Source of the DNA: Chelydra serpentina
Lineage: Eukaryota; Chordata; Testudines; Chelydridae
Direction of reading: 5' to 3'
NCBI GenBank assembly: GCA_037349315.1
Contig: JBAIAC010000006.1
Location: forward strand, 11,877,501-11,941,500
DNA length: 64,000 bases
Both the position numbers and the translations under genes were made by a program. The stretch's first letter is position 1. The number at the start of each line of letters is the position of its first letter. Positions 21,171-32,514 of the stretch are shown piece after piece. The notes under the pieces were generated by a model, which ran no database searches, was not told where the DNA came from, and saw only the letters and a list, made by a program, of their open reading frames with translations.

Positions 21171-22935
21171 TTAGAGCCGGCCTCAACCTTCAGCCCTTCT
21201 TCACGGGGGACTAGAAGAGCCCATATAAAACCCTTCTTTTAAGGAATTTTAAATAAATGATATCAGAAAATACTATAAAATACAGACAATTTCAAAAAGA
21301 TCAAATTCACAGTGTCCTTTTAAAGATAGTAGGGTGTACTACTGCCACTACAGTACTTGGTCTATTATTTCCTAAATGCCTCTTGGAAATGTGTTTTAAG
21401 TAGAGATTGGGACAAGGAATGGCGAGTTGTTTGACACAGACTATTATTGTTACTGGAAGATGCATAATAAGAGAAAAGAGTCTGTGGGAAATAGAAACCG
21501 CTGGCGTGAAAAGATGCCAGTAACAAAAATCAACCAGACTCTTTGATTAGGAGAAATTTTTGAACAGGTAGCAAGCCACAAGTCTGAGAGGAGTGATCTG
21601 TCTCCCACCACAGCAGGTAACTATTGGTGCCATTCAAGTTGGATGTGGAATTAGAGGTACTGTATTCTCCTAGGCTGTGGCTGACAAGAACTGCCTCATT
21701 AAACCATGAGGTTTAGAGGAGTGTAGGTGACTATGTTGTGAGGGAGGCACCAACAGGTTTCTGAAATGTAATGTGGCTTTAAGGTACCTACCATATTTTC
21801 AGCTGATTCAAGATATAATGGCGATTTTATAGGACTGGAAGCTTCACCCTCAACTCAACTCTAGCTCAATCTAAACATTATCTATTATTTAGAAAAAGTT
21901 TGGATAACTTCCTCTCCCCACCCACCCCATTATAAATCAATGAGCCTGGAGCATATGCTTGAACTTAAGCACATGTTTAAGTATTTTGCTGAATCAGGAC
22001 CATAATGAACAAGAGTTTGACAAAGTTCCTCTGTTAATTAGCTTCCAGGAAATGCACATTTGTTTTTAGTAGAAGTCTAATGAAGATAGATTTGTTTAAG
22101 ATGTCAGTTGATAGAGCCAGAAACTAAGACACATCAACAAAACAAAAGCCCGGGGTTCATTAACAACAAAAACCCGATGCTGATTATACTTCCAACAGTA
22201 CTGGTGTAATGCCTTCAAACTTTCATTAACTTTACTCTCACATTGGAGGTGATTATTTTCCTAAATGTCTGACGCTGAATGATATATGTGCACCTGCGTG
22301 ATAGCAGCTGGATAGCTATAATTTTACTGAGCTGGAAGAAACATGGAAAGTCACCTGTACTCTTAACTATTTTATTTCTTTTATGACTTCAGTATGAATC
22401 CCATTCCTTAAAAGCTACCGGTTAAGCTTACATTTGTCAGGGGAAATGTGGGTGTTTTATCATACCAGCTGTTAAAAGTCTCCTACAACTCTGCAAACTG
22501 CTTTAGGAGTCCTTGCTTTTATCACTGCTCAAACTTTCAAGCGGTCCCCAGAACAAAGGAAAGAACAGCTGGGAAGTTTTAAAAACAGCAAGTCTGCCGT
22601 TTCACCCAGGTTCAAGCACAATAATTAATAACGCTCTTTTTTCCTCCTCCATTCAAAATGTAAATGCACAATCACTTTTGAATAGATGAACATGACTTCT
22701 TTGTATTGTTGACATTGGCACTTCCCTTTGTATTCCAGGAACTACATACCCCTGATCCAAAAATGCAATTAATTATTGTTATTATTAATAGACGCCAACC
22801 TAGATGCCAACCTGGTAGAGGCCGCATTGAGTTAGGTGCTCTACTATATAAAGAATATGTGAATCTGCCAATATCTTGCTCAGCTAGGAAAGAAAGAGTC
22901 ACAAACCTATAAAAGAGTTAACATGCAAATAGCTA
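21171..22935. other. Non-coding, no gene seen
   Basis: This holds decayed sequence after the retrotransposon and single-copy-looking DNA. The phrase 'cttaagcacatgtttaagta' near 21,964 matches the repeat at the window's start. No coding motif was found. Confidence 0.4.
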
Positions 22936-22939
22936 CATA

Positions 22940-23190
22940 CATGGAGAGACCAATGCTTCATCCAGTCTGGTATCCTGACAGTGGCCAATGCCCGATGCTT
23001 GCAAGGAAGTTAAACAGAAAAACAACACCAAGCTCGATAGTGCCCTTAGTTTTGTAATAATGACTTTTCCACTTTTTGAAACTTACAAAGCTTTCTGCTT
23101 TAACAATATCCTGTGGCAGGGCGTTCCATAGGTTATCTACACATTGAGTTCAAAAGCAATAGTAAAATAGTGCTCTGGTGTGATACCAAA
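22940..23190 (-). mobile_element. CR1-like LINE fragment
   Basis: The plus strand reads 'catccagtctggtatcctga', 'cagtggccaatgcccgatgc' and then 'cctgtggcagggcgttccat'. The first phrases match the CR1-like piece at 63,715-63,870, and the last is the antisense of a conserved CR1 ORF2 C-terminal phrase. Confidence 0.65.
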
Positions 23191-23212
23191 ATGAGTACCT
23201 CATTCATGGCAA

Positions 23213-23450
23213 AAGTATCAGAGGGGTAGCCGTGTTAGTCTGGATCTGTAGACGCGACAAAGGGTCCTGTGACACCTTATAGACTAACAGAGGTATTGGA
23301 GCATAAGCTTTCGTGGGTGAATACCCACTTCATCGGATGTAAGAGTGGAAATCACTCTTGCATCCGATGAAGTGGGTATTCACCCACGAAAGCTTATGCT
23401 CCAATACCTCTGTTAGTCTATAAGGTGCCACAGGACCCTTTGTCGCTTCT
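23213..23450. mobile_element. Foldback retroposon-like element, copy A
   Basis: The left head reads 'tatcagaggggtagccgtgt', then two arms pair almost perfectly: 23,254-23,339 with 23,361-23,446 (86 bp, one mismatch seen). The 21-nt centre itself pairs 'aagagtg' with 'cactctt'. The flanks are 'ttcatggcaa' at 23,203-23,212 and 23,451-23,460, a perfect 10-bp TSD. The right side lacks the roughly 40-bp head. No coding sequence. The TSD length does not match hAT and the class is unresolved. Confidence 0.85.
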
Positions 23451-23624
23451 TTCATGGCAAGTAAGTCTCTGAAATGATTTGATAGATACAAAGTAAGACA
23501 CACGTGTATCCAACAGTACCTTGAAGTAACTACTCTGCTCCAAACAAAGTTTCAAAACCTGGAGGTATCTACATAATAGAAATGTAATCAACAGTCTTTC
23601 ACTGGCCATTGGGAGATACACTAC

Positions 23625-24210
23625 AGGGGTTCTCACATTACATTTTTGGTGGCCTCAAAATGCGGCCACCAACTCTTGCTGGTGGCCGCTCTGACAAACC
23701 CATCTCTCTGTCCCTGCCTCCCACGGCCCTTCAGCGAGAGCCCGTCCCGGGGAAGGTGGCTCGGGTACTCATCGGCTGCTTGCAGAGTCCCAGGCTCCCC
23801 ATGCCCCAGTCTGGCAGGAGCGGGGGAGCTGCCCTGGGGAGCGCCCTGGCAACCGACCACCACAGCCGCCTCCAGTGACAAGAGCCGCCTCTGGCACCAT
23901 GCAAACCAGCCCCATGTATCTCCAGATGCATTGCCCAGAGCCCCCAGAGAGGCTGCGCGGTGCAGGGCGCCAATCCCTGCTGGCCACGCTTGCACAAACA
24001 CCAAGGTGGTGCATCTCACTGCCCTTGGTAACAGCTATTCAGGAGCAACAGCTGGGCAGTGCAGGGAGGGGATGCTGCTTACCCCCTCCTCTCCTGACCC
24101 CAATCTCCACCCAAGCTTTGGAGGCTGTCGTGGCTGCAAAAACAAATCTGCTGTGGGCATCATGAAGCCATGGTGGCCGCATTTCCGAAATGCTGCACCA
24201 GATGATCTAA
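23625..24210. repeat. Probable non-autonomous DNA transposon
   Basis: The left end 'caggggttctcacattacat' has a hAT-like CAGGGG start. It is followed by 'ttggtggcctcaaaatgcgg' and 'tgctggtggccgctctgac'. Near the right end 'catggtggccgcatttccga' mirrors the left side. The interior is G+C-rich with several overlapping frames on both strands that I do not regard as genes. No TSD was found. Confidence 0.45.
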
Positions 24211-24429
24211 TAGATCTTTACTATGACTTGCCTCGGTAGCTGTAGGAATGTGATCGAGCAAGATTCCGATGGAAGATGAAGTTGGATTCTCCAAATGGAC
24301 TCACAGGCTTGAAATGTTGCAAGTAAATGTCAGGCTCTAAAGAAAATGGCAGCGATTTAAGTTACAATCTATTAGATACTTTAACAAATACTGACAGCAG
24401 GTAAAAAAACGGAAAGCACCTAAGTGACT

Positions 24430-24735
24430 TAGGGGATGTCTGCATTGGAGCTGGAGGTGTACTTTCCAGTCTGGCTAGACACAGCCATGCCAGCAGTGAC
24501 GGAGCTAGTGCTCTGAAAACAGAAGCCATGGCGGCACGGGTGGTAAGAAGAGCTAAGCCACCTGAGTACAGTTCTGTCCGAGACCCTAGGTCCATACTTG
24601 AAGAGGCTCCTGCTGCCACTCACGCTGCTATGGCCACACTTCTATTTTTAGCACGCTCGCTCGATCAGAGCTAGCACAGGTATGTCTACTCAAGCTGGGA
24701 ATTACACCTCCGGCTCCGGTGGGGACATACACGTA
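24430..24735. repeat. Dispersed MITE-like repeat, copy 2
   Basis: It has loosely inverse ends: 'ggggatgtctgcattggag' with 'gtgggacatac'-type words, and 'ggagctggaggtgtac' against 'aattacacctccggctcc'. The right half matches 1300-1460. A (CA)n run follows at about 24,772-24,801. Confidence 0.5.
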
Positions 24736-24768
24736 GGTGCATAAATCCCAACGACAATTCATGTATAC

Positions 24769-24771
<3 letters not shown>

Positions 24772-24801
<30 letters not shown>
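24772..24801. repeat. (CA)n microsatellite
   Basis: About 15 uninterrupted AC/CA dinucleotides. Confidence 0.95.
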
Positions 24802-24803
<2 letters not shown>

Positions 24804-26030
24804 TCTCCTTCCTTCTCTCTCTGTCCCCCCATCACAAACATAGGGAGTGCATTGGTGCCTTTTGCCATAACTTGCACTCACACCGCGTGCACTGGGTAGC
24901 TACCTACCTGCCAACTCCATCTTGAAGCGTAGTTATTAAAGTACTTTGGATTCCTTTGCATTCAAACACAATGGGCCAGGCTGGGCCCTTACTCACAGTC
25001 AGCAGCGCCATACATCCCAGCTCCTCCAGTGGGGCTAGTCATGGTGTACGGTAAACAGGGGATCACAGTCCTTTGAAGTAAGGATTAGAAAGCACCTTGA
25101 GACCTCCTGAGGAAAAGCACATACATAGGAGCCAGGTATTTTTATTATGATGATTGGTGCTGAGCACCTTAAAATGCTCAATATCTTGCAGCATTAAGCC
25201 TGTGGTGTCTCTCAGGGTGGAGAAGAGACAGGCCTCAGCTGTCGTCACTATAAAGGGGATTCTTTACTGAAGCTTCTGAGCACAGACAAGGAGCCTGCAT
25301 CCTCCCCGGCGCTCAGCTCATACTGCTTAATATCAGTACTGAGCGTCTCCCTGGCTCAGACAGTCATGGACTAGCCTGCCAACTGCTACACGCGCCGAGA
25401 AATATAAGATAATACGCTCACTTAAAAACTACCTCATTTGTTTCCAAAGCATATTGACGGGGCTTGATTCTGCTCTCCCTTGCGCTGAGTTAACTCCATT
25501 AGCTTCAATGGTCATACTCCCGATTTATGTTCAAGCGTTTTGGCTTTGAAACAGCGCCTCAGTCCCGCGAGGCATTAGTGGCTCGATAGACTAACAGTGT
25601 TACTGAAAGGAAAAAGTAAGGAGCACGTGAGCCACTCAAGTTCCAGCTGGAGAATTTTCCAAGATGGTGACAGCAGCACTTCGAAGGGGCGGCATTTCAA
25701 AAGCATCATTAAGAAAACCAAGCCCTTTAAACAGTCACCCCCAGGCACTCGGGCCTACATTAAAATAGACGTAAAGAAACATTCATGGACCTAAAATAAA
25801 ACCCATTTTTAGAATGCCAGCAAAATTGTCTCCAGCGTTCACTCTCGCTTCGCTAACAGTCTAGTCCTTAAATTACTCACCAGGAAAGGAAACAGGGTTT
25901 GGGGTTTTTTTTAAGCTAAAAAGAGCCTGTGTATGAAACAAGGCTAGAAGAACTCTGCCAAAATGCAGCCAGCCGGAGGTGGGTGGCCTGCAGTCGATAC
26001 GGTGTATATTGTCATCTTTATTACAGTAGC
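24802..26030. other. Non-coding, no gene seen
   Basis: No recognisable coding or repeat feature. Small frames lack motifs. Confidence 0.4.
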
Positions 26031-26038
26031 AGCTAGAG

Positions 26039-26393
26039 CAGGGATACTCAGACCTCAGTGGCTCAGGAGCCAAATTAGCAATCAACATTACCCAAAAGAG
26101 CCACAGTCATGTGGATTCATTGTTTCATTTACTATAGTACTATACGTTCATATTTAAACAGTATGACAAGGGAAATATTATAGTTTTTATATATATATAA
26201 AATTCTCATAGCAAAATGACCCAGTATTATTATGTTATCAACTACATTTGGTTAATAACATAGTAAAAGCATCCTGATTGGTTAATAACTCTGACTGATG
26301 ACTAATTAAACCACACAGTGCTTTAATATCCTGTGCTACAAAGAGCCGCAGGAGACACATTGAAGATACTCAGCCTCAGTCTGAGTATCACTG
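26039..26393. mobile_element. hAT MITE, CAGNGATACTCAGAC family
   Basis: The ends are 'cagggatactcagac' and 'gtctgagtatcactg', a 15-bp TIR with one mismatch. The flanks are 'agctagag' (26,031-26,038) and 'agctagaa' (26,394-26,401), an 8-bp TSD with one change. The body is A+T-rich with 'gtggctcaggagcc' and 'caaagagccgcagg' near the ends. Length 355 bp. Confidence 0.9.
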
Positions 26394-26419
26394 AGCTAGA
26401 AGCTCTGACCAAGATCAAG

Positions 26420-26645
26420 GCCCCGCTGTGCCCGGCGCTGTGCATGGACAGCCCCTGCCCCTGAAGCATTTACAAACTAAATGGGCAAGACAAAGGGTGG
26501 GAGTGAGGGACATTACAGATGGGGGAACTGTCATACACACAACAAGATTAAATGATTTGCCCAAGGTCAGGCAGGAAGTCGGTGGCAGAGCTGCTCATTG
26601 ACCTCAGAGCTCCTGAGTCCCAATCTAGTGCTTTGATGACAAGAC
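26420..26645 (-). repeat. Ancient repeat plus MIR-like core
   Basis: The first part reads 'gccccgctgtgcccggcgct' and 'gcccctgcccctgaagcatt' (the 3095 family). It continues into 'acattacagatgggggaact' and 'gatttgcccaaggtca', the antisense MIR core. Confidence 0.55.
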
Positions 26646-26649
26646 CATT

Positions 26650-27010
26650 CTTCCTCTAACTAATGTAACTATCCATCATATTTCTAATGTGCCTGCCTCC
26701 TTGGTATCCAGGCACCTATCCCAAGAACCCTGTCTGAGTTTAAACATCAAATGGGTGCACTTCTGGAGTCCACTCTTTTCTTCTTGCTGCCAGTGAAACA
26801 CTGGAAACTGGTGTCTCCAATATTTATAATATCCACACGAGAAGAATGGCTGAAGGAATGCATTAGCTGGTAACTTCCGCTTTGAGGCTCATATTGTTAA
26901 CACACTGATCGCAAATGCTTGGGGGCGGATATGAATACTCATTGGCCTGGATTTATGGGTGTATGAATCCTTTCTGGCAATCAGCTCTGTGACACACCAG
27001 TCTGCACTAC
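26650..27010. other. Non-coding, no gene seen
   Basis: No repeat family or coding feature recognised. Confidence 0.4.
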
Positions 27011-27024
27011 ATTCAGGACAAAGA

Positions 27025-27100
27025 GCCAAATCCTGGTTCAGCTGAAGTGACTGGGAGTTTTGCCACTGACTTCAGTGGAATCAGGATTTGGATTTGGCCC
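27025..27100. repeat. Short palindromic repeat ('atcctg' type)
   Basis: Left 'aagagccaaatcctgg' pairs loosely with right 'aatcaggatttggat'. It has the same design as 28,605-28,670. Confidence 0.45.
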
Positions 27101-27295
27101 AATCTGTTTGATCCACATACAAAATAACCCACTAATGCACATTTGGAAAGCAAGAGTTTCATTGGCCAGGCTGAGATGGGAAGAATGGGAGAGAGAAAGA
27201 GTTGGAGCGCTAATAAAAATGTAGGACTAAATTCTGCCCTGACTCTCGCTCTCTTTCTGTGGCTATGAGGACATTGGCTTTTAAAATACCACAAC

Positions 27296-27500
27296 AGTGA
27301 GGCTCAGAGCCCAGGTCTACAGACTTGGGCTGGCAGGGCTGAGGCTATGGCGCTAAAAACAGCAGTGTGGACACTGCAACTCGGGCTCTGAAACCTACCC
27401 CCCAAGGCTGCTGAGCTCCAGCCCTGACCCGAACATCTACACAACTGTGCTGAGTGCTGTGTCTACAGCCTCGAGCTCTGGGAATCGCAGCCAAGGGTTT
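27296..27500. repeat. Dispersed G+C-rich MITE-like repeat
   Basis: Words include 'ggcgctaaaaacagcagtgt', 'ggacactgcaactcgggctc' and 'gctgagctccagccctgacc'. Composition and words resemble the 1300 and 24,430 families. The ends are not resolved. Confidence 0.4.
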
Positions 27501-28600
27501 AAAAATACAAGGTAGACAGACCTCCTGTTATTGCTAACGGGACTGCCCTCTTGGTGCGTTGCACAAGGTGTAAGCCAGCTCGGAACTTGGCCCCGTGAGC
27601 CAGCCGGGCGACTGGCTGACTGGAGATTGGTAATACCACAGCTCATTTCACCCCAAGTCTACCAGTTCAAATCCAAGGGCAGTCAGTAATGATCGAAAGT
27701 TGTTCCTGTCTAACGTTGGTGTGAAATGAGGTGCTGTTTTCTGTCTGGCTCCCGATGCACACTTGTCCCAACAACATCAAAATAAACACAAAATCCAGCA
27801 TTAACTGGCAATATTGTAATTTGCAGAAGGGGACCTGTGGACATGGACACTGAACTACAGAAGGGACTTTGGTCTCCCAGCTTCTCAGTTCATTACTAGA
27901 ATTAAAGCCACAGAAGAGATACCAGATAGAGGTTGGAATAAGATAAGCCCCCTCAGCTAGTTTAATGATGGTGGGATAACAAGGATTTTCCTGCAGCCTC
28001 TGCACACCACGAGCTTTGGCTGGGCCCTGACGTAAACGTGCCGAAATAGTGTGAGAAATGTTCTGTGTTGCAGCATTTCTGGCCCAGCAGAAATCAGGAA
28101 GAAGCCGAAACCTCGCAAGCCAGCTCTTCCGGGAAGATTTCCAGTACCATTCTACAGGCCCAAGACGCTTGGATAAACATCCAGATCTGACCTGCCTCCC
28201 CGCCTGCAACTGGCTCCTCACTAGTGTAACGAGTCATTTTTAGAGGGCACATGGCACATTAGGGTACTAACATTTGGCAGGGAGGGAATAAGGCCCTGAA
28301 TGAGGATCCCAACTAATGAGTGAGGCTTCTGTTTGGATTAAAGAGCTAGCATGCGAACGGCTGGGCTTGAAAGTGCCTGACATATTACCCCAGAAGCTAG
28401 CGCACAACAGCGCCAGGAACGACACCATTCCTGGACACGCACGTGACAGTGGAGCCGCCTCCTTTTACGTTGCTGTGCTTCTTGTCACCCTTTGGCCGGT
28501 GCTGCTTCTGTTCCAGGAGGCCATAGTGTGTGGAGCTGGGTCTAACACTGAGCAGGACAATGGGGGTCATGACTCCAAGGATCGTCTCCTGACCCGGCTT
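27501..28600. other. Non-coding, no gene seen
   Basis: The open frames at 27,667-28,221 (minus) and 28,316-28,624 (plus) are fairly long but show no domain, signal or splice context that I can support. Confidence 0.35.
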
Positions 28601-28604
28601 AGGG

Positions 28605-28670
28605 TGACATCCTGGCTCCACTGAAGCCAATGGCAAAACTCCCATTAATGTCAATGGGGCCAGGATGTCA
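28605..28670. repeat. 66-bp palindromic repeat
   Basis: The 16-bp arms tgacatcctggctcca (28,605-28,620) and tggggccaggatgtca (28,655-28,670) are inverse with one mismatch. The centre contains 'cattaatgtcaatgg'. Confidence 0.7.
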
Positions 28671-29780
28671 TCCTTGGGCAAGTCACCTGGTCACTCGGTG
28701 CCTCGGTTTCCCTTGTCAGTTAAACGGGCTCTCTCTCGCTCTCTCAAAGGGGTTTCTGAGGCTGTAATTAATTAACAACTATAAAAGCATGTGGAGATCC
28801 TCAGGTTTGGAGCACAGCAAGGCATGATTATTACAAATGCCGTCACAACCCTGACAGACCCTTAATTCCTCTCTCCTCCACTCTTCACCGCTGGGTGCTT
28901 CTTGCTCCAAGCACACCGCTCCTTCCCCTGGCAGCGAGAGAGAGAGAGAGAGAGAGAGAGCAATGTGGAAATCCCTGCCCTTGACTGATTACACAAGGCA
29001 GGTGCGATGCCAAGAACATCGTCACCAAAGTGCTTGCCAAGTACCTGGCTGCGGCGCGGATGATTACATCCTGCGGATAGCTCTGTCAGTTGATGAGCGC
29101 AGTCCCCTCGGAGATAGGATGTCTGACCATGCAAGCTAATGTGCTCATGATTCTTTCCTGTGCGGAGCTGGAGCAGATGTTTAAAGATCATCCTCTGGCA
29201 CCAGAAAAGTGTCTATGAAGCCCTGGCTGTGAGTTTTCTTGGCACGCTTGCGTTTCCGATGAACTGGGTGTGTTTTTTTTCTCCTGCAAGTGATTATTTT
29301 CTGTCTGTCTGCAAGCACTTAAGATGTATGTCCATAGCTCATGTGTCACGGAGCTCTCCCTAGTGTACCAAGGGCCCTCGCGTGCTGCTGAGACAAAGCG
29401 CACTCCCTTCTCCGGGGGCCTGCGAAGACCTACACGGTGCCCAATTCAGTGAGGTGTTAATAATTTGCAAGCCAGCAGCACCTTCCATTTCAGGTCGCAA
29501 AGCACTTCACAAACATGAATGGATTGTACACGAGCTGACACGAATACTGATTTGCATATCTTTTTATTCCCTGAAGCGGTATCCTACGATAATACAATAG
29601 TAATGGTCCCAAACCCTGCAGTCATGCCATTGTAAACTGTAGTGTTACAGATTATGACTGCAATAACTAGGCCTTTGTGAACTCAGCATACACTATATTT
29701 TAGCCCATGGGGCTGGCTGAATGCTCAGTTTATTTTGGGATGCAGCGAGGGCAGCCACAGAAGGAAGAGGCAGCAGCAGA
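28671..29780. other. Non-coding; one (GA)n run
   Basis: A (GA)n microsatellite of about 25 bp lies at 28,936-28,960. Otherwise nothing recognisable was found. Confidence 0.45.
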
Positions 29781-29785
29781 GGAAG

Positions 29786-30150
29786 GAGGATGGTCTTGTG
29801 GCACTAAACTAGGGGACAGACACTCTCTGTTCAATTCCCGGTTCTGCCCCTGGCTTCACGTGTGACCTTAGTCAAGTCACAGGGGGCCAGAGTGGCAAAA
29901 GAACTCAGCACCCACCATTCAATGTACTCAGCTTGAGAATACGGTGGCTTACTTTGGTACCTAAACAGGAGCTGAGCACTTTTGAAAATGTGTCCCTAGT
30001 CCCTTAATCTCTCGCTGGCTCAGTTCCCCCATCTGGAAAATGGGGATCGTCCTTCCCGATACCTTCTTCTGATTGGTCTATTTTGAATGTAAGCTCTTTG
30101 GGGCAAGGCCTGTCTCTTACTATGTGCATGATCAATGTCAAACACATTGG
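29786..30150 (+). repeat. MIR-like SINE with internal cassette, copy 1
   Basis: The head 'ggatggtcttgtggcactaa' is followed by 'ttcaattcccggttctgcc' and 'gaccttagtcaagtcac'. The MIR order is then broken by about 118 bp (29,881-29,998) ending 'gctgagcacttttgaaaatg'. It resumes as 'ctggctcagttcccccatct' and 'ggaaaatggggatcg'. Confidence 0.65.
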
Positions 30151-30159
30151 GGCCCTTAG

Positions 30160-30825
30160 GCTTCTGTGCATTACATAAAACATAACAAACAACTTCCCCA
30201 TACAAGCCAAGTGTAGCAGCGACAGGAGCTCTGAGGAAGTAACAGTTCTCGCCTGGGATTTTCTTTTTTTTTAAATTGCTGATGAAGAGGCACGGAAAAA
30301 TTCCCACAGAGATTAGCAGAAGGGTACATCCCAGCTATGGAACCTATACAAAGCCTTTAACTTGCCAGTCAGTTCTACAGGACCCTAGAATAGTTTCTAT
30401 AGACTCCCATTACATTTCTATAGAATCCTATTGCTTTCAGCAATGGGATTTTTTTAAATAAGGCAGCCAAATCCTGGTCCCTCTGACGTCTGATCGAAAG
30501 TCAGCTGAAGGGGCCAGGTGGATTTCAGTGCTAGGTGGAATAATCCCTAGCCATCGCTTACTTACTGTCGTGTAGGTTGCAGGGTGGCTGCTAGCACGTC
30601 AGGCTTCTGCACCAGATTTGGACTGGCTACAGAGCTTCCATCATGGAGAGAGAACCAAGTGTTCTCTTTCGGATACTCGGATGCACTGCCAGGTATGTCT
30701 GTTAGGAGCTCAGGTAAGCGCTGCTACACACAGCACCACCTAGTGGCTGAACTTTATACTACAGTCTTAGCATCCCATTGCACCTGACGGGTGGTGAGCT
30801 TTAGTCAATGTTTGTGAAGAACTTG
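30160..30825. other. Non-coding, no gene seen
   Basis: No coding or repeat feature recognised. Confidence 0.4.
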
Positions 30826-30879
30826 GAGACTTTCAGATTATAAATGTAGGCACCTAACTCCCTTTGATTTCACTCTGCT

Positions 30880-31013
30880 CACTAAGGGCCTGAGCCAAAG
30901 CTCACTGGAATCAATGGAAAGTGCCTATCATTGAAGGGCGTTAGGAGCCTAAATACCTTTAAAAATATGATTTTTCAATTGAGTTCTATGAGCTTCGGCT
31001 CAGGCCCTTAGTG
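30880..31013. repeat. 134-bp inverted-repeat element
   Basis: The 25-bp arms at 30,880-30,904 (starting cactaagggcctgagcc) and 30,989-31,013 (ending ggctcaggcccttagtg) are inverse with one mismatch. Between them lie 'gtgcctatcattgaaggg' and 'ttaggagcctaaataccttt', which belong to the 'aggcacctaa' family also seen at 32,860-32,945 and 37,870-37,985. No clear TSD. Confidence 0.7.
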
Positions 31014-31019
31014 ACTTAC

Positions 31020-32225
31020 CATGGAGATATTTAACCCTCATTTTCTACACAGCCGTTTGCACCTGGTGCAGAGATAAAAAAGGAAACAGACACAGATCAA
31101 TGGCGCATTGTAGGGCATGACAGAGAAGTGGTACCAGATAATGAAGAAACGAGGACATTCTACCAACACAGAATGAAACATACCAGGGAGAACCCGGCCA
31201 TATCTGCCCTAATACACTGATTGTCCACTCTGCATGCCGGCTTTTAATCAACGCTCAACGTGGGGGGGAAGTCAATGCAAGTTTTGCCCTGGGAATCAAT
31301 AGGAGCAAGATTGAGCCCAAAGTGGTTGAGTCCCAAAGGAGAAATATCCATTGCGACCCGTAAGTAGCTGTTTTCACTTTGTGTCAGTAGACTTCAGCAC
31401 GCGATGGATCTCCCTTGCTGCTCTGGCTTTTGTTTTTAACAGCGGGGCTATAGTGCTTTATCTTTTTGTAGCCTGGGTATACTTGAGGTTGGATTCATTA
31501 ATGTTTATGAAGTGCTTTAATATCTGCAGCTGGATAAGCGCTAAGTATTAGTATTACTAACAGAGATACGTTTGCTTCTCTCTCATGCAAATCAGCTTAA
31601 AATGTGACTCTGAAATTAACAGCTCTGAGGTTAACAATAGGCCCAACCACACACTAAATGGCAGCACTTACCATATCACAACATTGCCCTTATTAATTAT
31701 ACGCCCTGCTGTGGATTTTGGACTGAAATCAGCTACACTTAAGATACGGGCACCCGGTCAGCTCCAAGAAATGTTTGTAACTGTACAACACATATGTTAA
31801 TCATGAAATTAAACAGATGGCCCATTCACTCATCAGTGAAAGTCCACCAGGGGCTGTAAGAAAGAAGGAGATTTCCTATGCAACATAACAATTTGGACAT
31901 CAGAAGGTTTAGAGTTACAAGTTTTTCTTTATCCCCCACCTGAAACTTTTAAGGGGTAACTTCAGGGAATTTCATCCGATCTTCAGATACTAATCTAGTT
32001 TTATGCTGGTTTGATCTGTCTGTTAAGAATTGGCAGCCAGCGCTGTGGAATATATGTAAGTGTACACCGCATGGCAGATGGACGAGCCGCATTCAGTGAT
32101 TTGGAGATGTTTGGCGCCCACAAATCTTCTGTGTCTAGAGAAATCCTTGCACATGACGAGCTCATAAAAAAGCTAAACTCTGCACTCACTGTATCATTCC
32201 ACTGCCGGCTCTGGTTTGAAGTCTG
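31020..32225. other. Non-coding, one unassigned open frame
   Basis: No repeat recognised. The plus frame at 32,011-32,256 lies in DNA that looks unique. It lacks recognised motifs and is discussed as a finding. Confidence 0.35.
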
Positions 32226-32514
32226 GACTCATGGGCCAGATCCTCCACTGGTGTAAATTGGTGTAGCTCCACTGACGTCAAAGCTTTTAGGGTTAAATCT
32301 GAATTCAATCTCATGGCAGGCTTCTGACTAAATCTCGTCTAGGACCCAATTCTGTCCCTTTTATTACCTTAGTCCATAAGTAGTCTCCACTACTCTCAAT
32401 GAGTGCTACTTAAAGTAAGCAAGTGGGGGGAGGCACAAATTTGGCCAACGGTTAAGATTAAAACCAATTTATTTCTGAAATCTGTATCCTTCCTCACAGA
32501 TACTCACAAAAGGA

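Noticed and set aside
23254..23446. MicroRNA precursor hairpin
   Set aside because: The hairpin is much longer and more perfect than a miRNA precursor, and it is the body of a dispersed element with TSDs. It could yield small RNAs, but nothing in the sequence shows that.
27667..28221. 184-codon minus frame
   Set aside because: It has no recognisable domain, and its composition follows the plus-strand base content. It is kept only as unassigned DNA.
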